Positions 6,179-11,453 of a stretch of 11,453 nt of DNA are shown here, piece after piece. Within the stretch, counting starts at the first letter, position 1. The number at the start of each line of letters is the position of its first letter. Made by a program: the position numbers and the translations under genes. The stretch spans positions 1 to 11,453 of the forward strand of contig CAVBPX010000072.1 of NCBI GenBank assembly GCA_963597395.1. The letters are read 5' to 3'. Under the pieces are notes generated by a model. It was not told the origin of the DNA. It saw nothing but the letters and a program-made list of their open reading frames with translations, and ran no database searches. The stretch is from Hallerella sp963597395. GTDB lineage: Bacteria > Fibrobacterota > Fibrobacteria > Fibrobacterales > Fibrobacteraceae.

Positions 6179-7546
6179 ATGCAAAAGTTCCTCTTGGCAT
6201 TTCTGATTCTTTTTTCCGTCGCGCGACCTTCGGATTGCGTCGTCCGGAAAGTTTTTGTCCGCGGTCCGGGAAGCGCGGAAACCGCAAAACTTTTTGAGCC
6301 TCTTGAAAACGCCCGGTGCGAAGCCGTAGATGACTTTATTCGCGAAACGGTGGACGACTTCGCCGAGAACGGCTATCCTTTTGCGCGGGCCTCGTATGCA
6401 ATCGATTCCTCAAAAATTCTGATCGTTTCTTTTGAACGGGGAAGTTCCTGGGTCTTTGCCGAGGCTCTCAACGCGGATTCGTCCAAAAGCAAACCGGAAA
6501 CCTTTCACAGGCTTTCGGGCATCTCCGCGGGTTCTCCCGTGCACCTTTCGGACATGGAAAAGGCGGAACGCCGACTAGTCAATTCGGGATACTTTGAATC
6601 GACCGGCAGACCCTCGCTTTTCCGCGATTCCGTCCGACACAGGCTCTACCCGGTCTTTTACATGCGGGACCTGTCCGTCAACAGCTTCGAGGGAACGCTC
6701 TCCTACATGAGCGGCGAGGACGGCGGACTTTCGGGAAACGTCGAACTTTCGCTCTACAACATCCGCGGAACGGGCAGGAACCTCCTTCTTTCGGGCGTCT
6801 CCGGCGACTGGGAGCGCTCGCTTGCCGGCTCTTACCGGGAACCCTTTCTCCTCGGAACGGGATGGAACGGAATCGTTCGCTTTGACTTTGACGAGGATTC
6901 CCTTTCGCGAACGGCCCTTTTCGAAGCGGGCGTCTCGAGAAATGTAGGATTCTTCTGGGAGTTTTCCGTCCTCGGCGGCATCGGAAACGACCGTCTGACC
7001 TACACGCTCGAAGCGGACTTCAAAAATTTGGACCGGATGGTTCTTCCGCGCCACGGCCAGTCCTTCTCGGGCTCGTTCCGCGTCATTCGGAACCGGTCGG
7101 ATTCCTCGCACGCCTTCACCACGAACCTTCATGCAAATGGGGAGGCTTACACGCCGGTCGCAAACCGGGTCGTTTTGCATACGTCATTTTTTGTCGGAAC
7201 GCTTCTTCCATCAAATAGGCATTTTCACCGCGAGGATCTCTTTGAATTGGGAGGCGTCGAGAACCTCAAGGGATACAGGCCCGGATTCTTCCGGACGCGC
7301 GCCTACGGCATCACGGAACTCGACTTGCAGTGGCGCATTCTGAATGCGACGGCGCTCCACGGGTTCTTTCTTCCCGGACTGCACCGCGCGGAATCCCCGG
7401 CACACGGATGGTCCGATACCTACAGCTACGGCGTCGGCATTTCGCAATACCGAAATTATTGGAGCTTTTCGCTCTTTTACGCGCTTCATCTTGGAAACGA
7501 TGCGCTCGACGGCCTGTTGCACTTTGGCGTCAAGGCTCTCTTTTAG
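6179..7546 (+). CDS. Small Omp85/TamA-like outer-membrane protein
   Basis: A 455-residue protein with a signal peptide (MQKFLLAFLILFSVA, probable cut A15/R16). A POTRA-like region follows (about residues 20-165), including RKVFVRGPGS, DDFAENGYPFARASY and ISAGSPVHLSDMEKAERRLVNSGYFES, the last two being typical POTRA helix and strand phrases. The rest looks like a beta barrel ending in VKALF (C-terminal Phe). The Omp85 loop-6 signature is present as GGVENLKGYRPGFF from G358. The usual R of the (V/L)RG(F/Y) tetrad is a Lys (K364), which is unusual. Omp85 proteins insert or translocate outer-membrane and surface proteins. This one is much shorter than BamA (about 800) and nearer to minimal TamA-like forms. 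AGG (6170-6172) overlaps the preceding stop, 6 nt before the ATG, and the gap is 7 bp. It may act specifically on its large neighbour, by inference. Confidence 0.8.
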   Translation: MQKFLLAFLILFSVARPSDCVVRKVFVRGPGSAETAKLFEPLENARCEAVDDFIRETVDDFAENGYPFARASYAIDSSKILIVSFERGSSWVFAEALNADSSKSKPETFHRLSGISAGSPVHLSDMEKAERRLVNSGYFESTGRPSLFRDSVRHRLYPVFYMRDLSVNSFEGTLSYMSGEDGGLSGNVELSLYNIRGTGRNLLLSGVSGDWERSLAGSYREPFLLGTGWNGIVRFDFDEDSLSRTALFEAGVSRNVGFFWEFSVLGGIGNDRLTYTLEADFKNLDRMVLPRHGQSFSGSFRVIRNRSDSSHAFTTNLHANGEAYTPVANRVVLHTSFFVGTLLPSNRHFHREDLFELGGVENLKGYRPGFFRTRAYGITELDLQWRILNATALHGFFLPGLHRAESPAHGWSDTYSYGVGISQYRNYWSFSLFYALHLGNDALDGLLHFGVKALF

Positions 7547-7560
7547 CTGAAATCCGGCGG

Positions 7561-8526
7561 TTAAAAAATCGGACGCTTGGACGCATCCCCGGGAAGTTCC
7601 CGCACGAGCCTCGGTACGAGGTATCCCGGAAGCACTTCCCGCAAGCCGCTTACGATTTCGAGCGCCCGCGTATCCGAAACCTCGAAGTGGGCCACTCCCG
7701 TCGCATGGTCGAGCTGGTGCAGATAGTAGGGGAGGACTCCCTGCGAAAAGAGCCTTTCGGAAAGCTCGGCAAGAACTTCCGTCGAATCGTTTACGCCCTT
7801 TAGCAGCGCGGACTGGTTCAAAAGCGTCGTCCCGAACCGGCGGAGGTTTTTAAAAACGGCCTCGGACGCGGAATCGAGTTCCCGCGGATGATCGACGTGC
7901 GAAACGAGAACGAGCCGTTTTTTTTCGGCGACTTCCTGCAGAGGTGCAAACAGCGAATTTTTGGCGCCTTCGGAAAGAACGCCCGGAAGCGTCACCGGAA
8001 CTCGCGTGTGAATGCGCACCGTCCGGACCGTTTCGTGCGAAAGAAGGATTTTCAAAATTTCGCACAGCCTTTCCCCCGAAAGCATCAGCGGGTCCCCGCC
8101 CGAAAGGATGATTTCGCGGACATCGGGATTTTTTAACAGCCATAGGTCGAGGCGCTCCGGAAAGTTTTCGGGAGCGCGGCGCGCTTCCGCACGTCGAAAG
8201 CAGAACCGGCAATGCAAACTGCAGGCGAAGGTCGGTTCGATGAGGGCGCGCCCTTTGTACTTTTGAAGAATGCCCGGTTCGCGTTCGCTTTCGCCGTCTC
8301 CGACGGGGTCGTCCGAGAACCCGGGAACGGAGAGGCTCTCTTCCGCGGTGGGCAAAATTTCGCGGAGAAGCGGGTCGTTCGGGTTTCCCTTTTTGATCTT
8401 TTCGGCAAAATGCCTCGACACGAGAAACGAAAAACGGGAATTGGCAACCTGGATTTGGGGCTCCGGCAGCTCCAAAAAGGCGAATAGTTCTTTTAAACTG
8501 GTAAAAAACGGCGATGGCTTGTTCAT
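7561..8526 (-). CDS. epmB: EF-P beta-lysylation protein EpmB (lysine 2,3-aminomutase family)
   Basis: A 321-residue radical SAM, PLP-dependent enzyme. EpmB converts (S)-alpha-lysine to (R)-beta-lysine, which EpmA attaches to EF-P. The [4Fe-4S] motif C102-x3-C106-x2-C109 (CSLHCRFC) is followed by FRR as in the KamA/EpmB family. SGGDPL is at 142-147, and HTRVPVTLP and LLKGVND follow in family order. The PLP-binding lysine is most likely K317, in GYLVPRLVRELPGDASKRP near the C-terminus. The length is close to E. coli EpmB (342) and well short of clostridial aminomutases, which have extra N- and C-terminal parts. Together with the adjacent divergent efp this argues for EpmB rather than a catabolic KamA. 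The start is ATG 8526; only a weak AGATAG-like ribosome site precedes it. It converges on the Omp85-type gene with a 14-bp gap and no clear terminator. epmA is not in the window. Confidence 0.9.
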   Translation of the reverse strand: MNKPSPFFTSLKELFAFLELPEPQIQVANSRFSFLVSRHFAEKIKKGNPNDPLLREILPTAEESLSVPGFSDDPVGDGESEREPGILQKYKGRALIEPTFACSLHCRFCFRRAEARRAPENFPERLDLWLLKNPDVREIILSGGDPLMLSGERLCEILKILLSHETVRTVRIHTRVPVTLPGVLSEGAKNSLFAPLQEVAEKKRLVLVSHVDHPRELDSASEAVFKNLRRFGTTLLNQSALLKGVNDSTEVLAELSERLFSQGVLPYYLHQLDHATGVAHFEVSDTRALEIVSGLREVLPGYLVPRLVRELPGDASKRPIF

Positions 8527-8533
8527 ATTTTTC

Positions 8534-8553
8534 TATCTTTGAACTCAAATCTA
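8534..8553. promoter_or_regulatory. Face-to-face epmB/efp promoter elements
   Basis: The 50-bp divergent gap holds TATCTTTG on the + strand (8534-8541) and TAGATTTG on the minus strand (8553-8546), separated by AACT. Both fit the Bacteroidetes -7 consensus TAnnTTTG exactly. The + element is 35 nt before the efp ATG and the minus one 19 nt before the epmB ATG. If both are used, the two start sites would overlap and the promoters would exclude each other. No good -33 box was found at 19-21 bp for either, so the assignment is tentative. The pair also forms a small inverted repeat, TTTG/CAAA, that could be an operator. Confidence 0.4.
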
Positions 8554-8576
8554 AATCTTTTTGATGAGGCATCCTT

Positions 8577-9143
8577 ATGGGTACAGTCAGTACAAACGAG
8601 TTCCGCAAAAAGTTAAAGATCATCGTCGATGGACAGCCATGGATGATCGTTGACAATCAGTTTGTGAAGCCGGGCAAGGGCCAGGCGTTTAACCGGGTTC
8701 GCATCAAGAACCTGATCACCGGTCGCACGCTCGAACGCACGTGGAAAAGCGGCGACACCGTCGAAGAGGCGGAAGTCACCTACACCGAAATGACCTACTC
8801 CTACAACGACGGCGCAACGTGGTTCTTTATGGACAATGCGACGTACGAAACGATGGAAATTCCGAAGGACGCCCTGAACGGCGCCGAAGTCTGGCTTCTC
8901 GACGGTGCGACCGTGCAGGTCACCTGGTGGGACGGCAAGGCGATTGAAGTCATTCCGCCGACATTCGTCGAAATGACCATCACGTCCGCTCCTCCGGCCG
9001 TCCAGGGCAACACGAGTGGCAACGTTCTCCGCGAAGCGGTCCTCGAAACCGGTGCGAAGGTCATGATTCCGCTCTTCATCCAGGAAGGCATGAAGATCAA
9101 GGTCGATACCCGCGACGGCTCCTACGTGGAACGCGCCAAGTAA
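8577..9143 (+). CDS. efp: Translation elongation factor P
   Basis: A 188-residue EF-P, the factor that binds between the ribosomal P and E sites and rescues stalling at consecutive prolines. Three domains in the usual order are visible: an N-terminal KOW-like domain (about 1-65) with FVKPGKGQAFNRVRIKNL, where K34 aligns with the modified K34 of E. coli; a central OB domain (about 66-128), with TYSYNDGATWFFMDNATYE and ending near VIPPTFVEM; and a C-terminal OB domain (about 130-188) carrying the family stretch VMIPLFIQEGMKIKVDTRDGSYVERAK. The Lys in the PGKGQ loop, rather than Arg, fits the EpmA/EpmB beta-lysylation route, and the epmB-like gene is divergently adjacent. GAGG at 8566-8569 sits 7 nt before the ATG. 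Codon bias matches rpsT, suggesting high expression. A strong terminator follows. Confidence 0.97.
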   Translation: MGTVSTNEFRKKLKIIVDGQPWMIVDNQFVKPGKGQAFNRVRIKNLITGRTLERTWKSGDTVEEAEVTYTEMTYSYNDGATWFFMDNATYETMEIPKDALNGAEVWLLDGATVQVTWWDGKAIEVIPPTFVEMTITSAPPAVQGNTSGNVLREAVLETGAKVMIPLFIQEGMKIKVDTRDGSYVERAK

Positions 9144-9162
9144 CCTTTTTACCGTTTACGGC

Positions 9163-9197
9163 AAAAGAAGCCCCGCAGCCCGGGACTTCTTTTTTTT
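9163..9197 (+). terminator. Intrinsic terminator after efp
   Basis: AAAAGAAG (9163-9170) pairs with CTTCTTTT (9186-9193), an 8-bp stem. After a C/A mismatch it continues as CCCG (9172-9175) with CGGG (9181-9184), closed by a 5-nt loop CAGCC. The T-run extends to 9197. It begins 19 nt after the efp stop and ends a single-gene transcript. The A-rich left arm means it could also work for transcription from the right. Confidence 0.85.
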
Positions 9198-9254
9198 GCG
9201 CGAACCGGGACATCCGGTCCGGTCTTATTTCCATCGTCATCCTTGCCTTGAAAT

Positions 9255-9313
9255 AGAGCTTAGCCCAGAGTGGAATGTGGAGAGTTGATTCCATGTTCTC
9301 TCAACTAAGCTCT
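9255..9313. repeat. 59-nt nested inverted repeat of unknown role
   Basis: Three arms nest in register. AGAGCTTAG (9255-9263) pairs perfectly with CTAAGCTCT (9305-9313); AGAG (9267-9270) pairs with CTCT (9298-9301); TGGAAT (9271-9276) pairs with ATTCCA (9288-9293) around an 11-nt loop. CCC faces CAA in the internal loop and TGTT bulges on the right. That is 19 base pairs in all. Neither side has a T-run, so it is not a standard intrinsic terminator. It lies between the efp terminator and the end of the minus-strand gene 9347-9961, so it falls in that gene's 3' untranslated region. It may be an RNA end structure, a dispersed repeat copy or a protein-binding site. The rest of 9144-9346 shows only a short ACCGG/CCGGT hairpin at 9204-9218. 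Confidence 0.6.
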
Positions 9314-9346
9314 GAACAGCGGTGCGACAGGTGTGGCTATTGGCCT

Positions 9347-9961
9347 TTAAAAAGCCTCCTCGAGCATCCTCACCCAGTCCGCCTTTGCCTGCCCGAGCTT
9401 TTCGATTGAGGCCTCGTCCGCGCCGCTTGCGTCGCGCAGCGCTTTCAGTTCCCGGTAGCTTTCAAGCATTTTTTTGGCCGGCGGGTATTCGGCGGTAAGG
9501 CTTTGCAGCGCGCCTTCAATTTTTTCGTCCGAGTAGTAGCGGAGAACTCCCGCAAGGTAGGTGCGCAAAAAGTCTTCGGTCGCGTTTTCCTTTCGGAACT
9601 TTCGCGCCTCGGCAAATTCAAAAGGCTCTATGGCGTCCATCCAGGCGGCTTCCCGGGCGTAGAGTTCCCCGTCGAGCGCGATGGCGTTTTCTTCGCGAGA
9701 AATGCGAAGCTGCTCCGCAAGGAGCGGCCGGTAGGAATCCACGTCCGCGGCGATTCCTGCTTCCTTTAAAAAGGTCCCTAGGTTTTGCAGGTTCGTTTCG
9801 GAAGGCGTCTCCAGAACGCGCTCCTTGAGAATGGCGAGCTTTACTTCGCGCGGGAGCGAAACAAAATCCCGGTTGTCGAGGGCGGTTTCTCGGCGGTGAA
9901 GGACAAAGGCGCGAACAATAATGAGTGCAATGGCGAGCGTAAAGAGGATGGCGGCAGTCAT
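9347..9961 (-). CDS. Small membrane-anchored protein of unknown function
   Basis: A 204-residue protein I do not recognise. It begins with a hydrophobic segment (about residues 3-21, AAILFTLAIALIIVRAFVL) followed directly by HRRE, so the positive-inside rule predicts an uncleaved anchor with the C-terminal part in the cytoplasm. The remaining 180 residues are highly charged, rich in Glu, Ala, Leu and Lys, and look all-helical, with few Gly or Pro. There is no Cys and no recognisable catalytic motif. The ATG at 9961 is chosen because it is the only start that keeps the hydrophobic segment. No clear ribosome-binding site precedes it, and a T-rich, A-tract region lies upstream. It is transcribed away from the fibro-slime gene from a shared 153-bp AT-rich gap. 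Codon third positions are GC-rich like the neighbours, supporting a real gene. Confidence 0.72.
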   Translation of the reverse strand: MTAAILFTLAIALIIVRAFVLHRRETALDNRDFVSLPREVKLAILKERVLETPSETNLQNLGTFLKEAGIAADVDSYRPLLAEQLRISREENAIALDGELYAREAAWMDAIEPFEFAEARKFRKENATEDFLRTYLAGVLRYYSDEKIEGALQSLTAEYPPAKKMLESYRELKALRDASGADEASIEKLGQAKADWVRMLEEAF

Positions 9962-10114
9962 ATACAGACAATCTAGGTAAAAAAATGCCGTTTTTCTTGA
10001 AAAAATAAAGATTTTTCTTTTTGGTAAAAAAAGAGTTGCAAAGAGGGGCTTTTGGAACGAAAAGATTTATATTTAGGTGGAATATATTCCTACCCCTATG
10101 GTGGAGATGACTAA
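9962..10114. promoter_or_regulatory. AT-rich divergent promoter region
   Basis: This 153-bp gap between two divergent genes is rich in A- and T-tracts. GGTAAAAAAA occurs at 9976-9985 and again at 10023-10032, 47 bp apart; TTTTTCTT occurs at 9991-9998 and 10012-10019, 21 bp (two helical turns) apart. Phased tracts of this kind bend DNA or act as UP-like elements. TATATTTA (10068-10075), a near match to TAnnTTTG, lies 39 nt before the + strand ATG. On the minus strand TATTTTTT (10007-10000) lies 38 nt before the ATG at 9961. Both calls are weak because of the base composition. Confidence 0.4.
10079..10090. promoter_or_regulatory. Perfect 12-bp palindrome, possible operator
   Basis: GGAATATATTCC is its own reverse complement. 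With GGT on the left (10076-10078) and ACC on the right (10092-10094) it extends to a 15-bp stem with one bulged T. It starts 3 nt after the putative -7 box TATATTTA (10068-10075), where transcription would begin, and 24 nt before the fibro-slime ATG. This position suits a dimeric repressor site or a 5' end hairpin. Confidence 0.45.
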
Positions 10115-11453
10115 ATGAAGAAGAAATTTGTGATGTTCTCGACAGTGCTTGCCGCCGGCGCGCTGATGAACGCATTTGCCCAGGTTTCAAATGTTCCCAT
10201 TACCCTGGACGTGATAGTCCGCGACTTCCAGCCGAGCCATCCGGACTTCGAGAACTTTTCGGAAGAATCCGTCAGCAACCTGAATAATATTTACAGCTAC
10301 GGTCTTCCTGGCTACGACATCAACTGGTATGGCCTTTCCGCCTACCACAACACGTGCGGAAACAAGGCGTCCAAGGCGGGCGTCGCCCTCGGCATGGACG
10401 GTCTTCCTCTGGTCGCAAACCCGCTCCTTCCCGTCTACCTGCAGCAGGTGTCGGCCACGGGCGGAAACCTAATGTACGGCCAGTGCAACAAGGGCGTCAC
10501 CGGTTACACGAACGCAGTCCAGCGCGGCTTCAAGCAGTCCTACGGCACCACTTTCACGGGCGTCCTCAAAAACACCTGCTCGGGCGAGGAGCAAAAGAAC
10601 TCCGGAGGAAACGCCTGGGGAAACGAGGTCTATTACACGCCTGGCATGGTGCAGCAATACCTGACGTTTGACTACAATGAAGACAACGAGCCCGAGTATC
10701 TGGAAGGCGCGCACATCCACAAGCTGAACGAGGCGTGCGACAACGTGAATTTCGGCCAGTGGTTCGAGGACGTTTCGGGCATCAACAAGACGTCCAGGAC
10801 CGTGTTGGATATTCCGCCGGCTTCGGACAACGCCAAATACAAGGAACTGGACTACAACTACAACAACGGCGGCTACTTCCCGCTCGATGCGGTAAACGGT
10901 CAGGCCTGGGCAGGGAACGCCCCGGGTACGGAACAGTGGGGCCCTCAAAGCTTCTCCATTTTCTGCCCGCCCTATGCTTACCAGTATGCGAATACGCAGA
11001 CCGACTTCAACGGCAACAATACCGCCGCCCTTTGCGCGGCCTGGAACCAGTATGGCGGCGCACGCGGGCTTTCTTCCGAAGCGGCCATGAACATCGCCGC
11101 GGCGAACGGAACCCTGGGACTCCAGCATCTGCGAAACTACAACTTCACGATGATGGGATACGCGAACTTCAAGTATTACAAGCAGAACAATACCGACGCG
11201 CTGAACCAGGAAATTTTTGAATTCGCCGGCGACGACGACATGTGGATTTTTGTGGATGGCGTGCTGGTCGTGGACCTCGGCGGAACGCACCTTGCGACAC
11301 CGGGCATCGTGAACATTCGCACACTTGCCGAAAACAATCATGGTTGCCACGAAGGCGAGCCTCTCGCCGCGGTCCTGCAGGCGAAGGGCGCCTGCGGTGC
11401 GGACGGAAAGTGGGCGGACGGCTCCTGGCACCACTTGCACTTTTTCTATGCCG
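10115..11453 (+). CDS. Fibro-slime domain protein with PA14-type motif (3' end outside window)
   Basis: The first 446 residues of a large secreted protein; the frame is open to the window edge. A signal peptide, MKKKFVMFSTVLAAGALMNAFA, is probably cut at A22/Q23. The fibro-slime signature follows at once (LDVIVRDFQPSHPDFENF, 31-48). The PA14-like core is at 366-392, FEFAGDDDMWIFVDGVLVVDLGGTH, and after it GSWHHLHFFYA fits the family pattern. Fibro-slime proteins were described in Fibrobacter succinogenes as abundant outer-surface proteins implicated in cellulose adhesion. At least eight Cys are spread over the visible part, suggesting disulfides in an extracellular protein. The start at ATG 10115 is supported by GGAG (10103-10106), 8 nt upstream. 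Aromatic, Asn- and Gly-rich composition fits a carbohydrate-facing surface. Later domains cannot be seen. Confidence 0.92.
   Translation, partial: MKKKFVMFSTVLAAGALMNAFAQVSNVPITLDVIVRDFQPSHPDFENFSEESVSNLNNIYSYGLPGYDINWYGLSAYHNTCGNKASKAGVALGMDGLPLVANPLLPVYLQQVSATGGNLMYGQCNKGVTGYTNAVQRGFKQSYGTTFTGVLKNTCSGEEQKNSGGNAWGNEVYYTPGMVQQYLTFDYNEDNEPEYLEGAHIHKLNEACDNVNFGQWFEDVSGINKTSRTVLDIPPASDNAKYKELDYNYNNGGYFPLDAVNGQAWAGNAPGTEQWGPQSFSIFCPPYAYQYANTQTDFNGNNTAALCAAWNQYGGARGLSSEAAMNIAAANGTLGLQHLRNYNFTMMGYANFKYYKQNNTDALNQEIFEFAGDDDMWIFVDGVLVVDLGGTHLATPGIVNIRTLAENNHGCHEGEPLAAVLQAKGACGADGKWADGSWHHLHFFYA

Noticed and set aside
3345..6180. Several minus-strand open frames of 120-260 codons opposite the large outer-membrane protein gene.
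   Set aside because: Arg/Pro-rich shadow translations with no family motifs, lying over a coherent + strand protein with a signal peptide and barrel end.
6179..6240. Cys20 of the Omp85-type protein as a lipoprotein acylation site.
   Set aside because: The preceding residues are PSD, which do not fit a lipobox, and Omp85 barrels are not normally lipoproteins.
7547..7560. Bidirectional terminator between the convergent Omp85-type and epmB genes.
   Set aside because: The gap is 14 bp and contains no stem with a T-run; termination probably occurs inside the opposing gene or by another mechanism.
9204..9218. ACCGG/CCGGT hairpin after the efp terminator.
   Set aside because: A 5-bp stem without a T-run, next to a much stronger terminator; likely incidental.
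10469..11440. Long minus-strand open frame of 323 codons opposite the fibro-slime gene.
   Set aside because: It is antisense to a clearly recognised secreted protein, has no recognisable domain, and is explained by GC-rich third positions on the + strand.
1..11453. tRNA genes, CRISPR arrays, insertion sequences or phage genes.
   Set aside because: None seen: no spaced direct repeats, transposase motifs or tRNA-like cloverleaf sequences were found on reading the window.

Overview
The window looks like a chromosomal segment of a Fibrobacter-type bacterium (phylum Fibrobacterota). The main reason is the gene running off the right edge. It encodes a secreted protein with the fibro-slime N-terminal signature and a PA14-type motif rich in Asp, Trp and Gly, a family expanded in cellulose-binding Fibrobacter. 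An MglA/MglB pair and large outer-membrane proteins of FCB-group style fit this. Gene identities were read from translated motifs by eye; no database search was run.

Layout, left to right. (1) cysQ (71-844), a PAP phosphatase. (2) rpsT (945-1214), ribosomal protein S20 from a GTG start, with a well-spaced promoter and a following hairpin terminator. (3) A tight five-gene + strand cluster (1342-7546; gaps 15, 9, 3 and 7 bp). It holds an MglA-type GTPase with a long disordered tail, an MglB-type roadblock protein, a membrane-anchored DUF2914-like protein, a 963-residue outer-membrane protein and a small Omp85-type barrel protein. (4) A convergent epmB-like radical SAM gene (7561-8526, minus) and, divergent from it, efp (8577-9143, plus): the EF-P beta-lysylation aminomutase beside its substrate. 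(5) A strong efp terminator and an intergenic stretch with an unexplained 59-nt nested inverted repeat. (6) A minus-strand gene for a small membrane-anchored protein of unknown function (9347-9961). (7) An AT-rich divergent promoter region with a perfect 12-bp palindrome, leading into the fibro-slime gene (10115 to the window end, incomplete).

The most unusual part is the 1342-7546 operon. A cytoplasmic polarity or motility switch (GTPase plus roadblock partner) is joined, with overlapping or near-overlapping translation signals, to an inner-membrane anchored protein and two outer-membrane proteins. This suggests, by inference only, one envelope-spanning machine such as gliding, surface adhesion or localised surface-protein assembly. 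A second recurring signal is a short TAnnTTTG-like element, known as the -7 box of Bacteroidetes promoters. It recurs 31-39 nt upstream of several start codons here and occurs as a face-to-face pair between epmB and efp.
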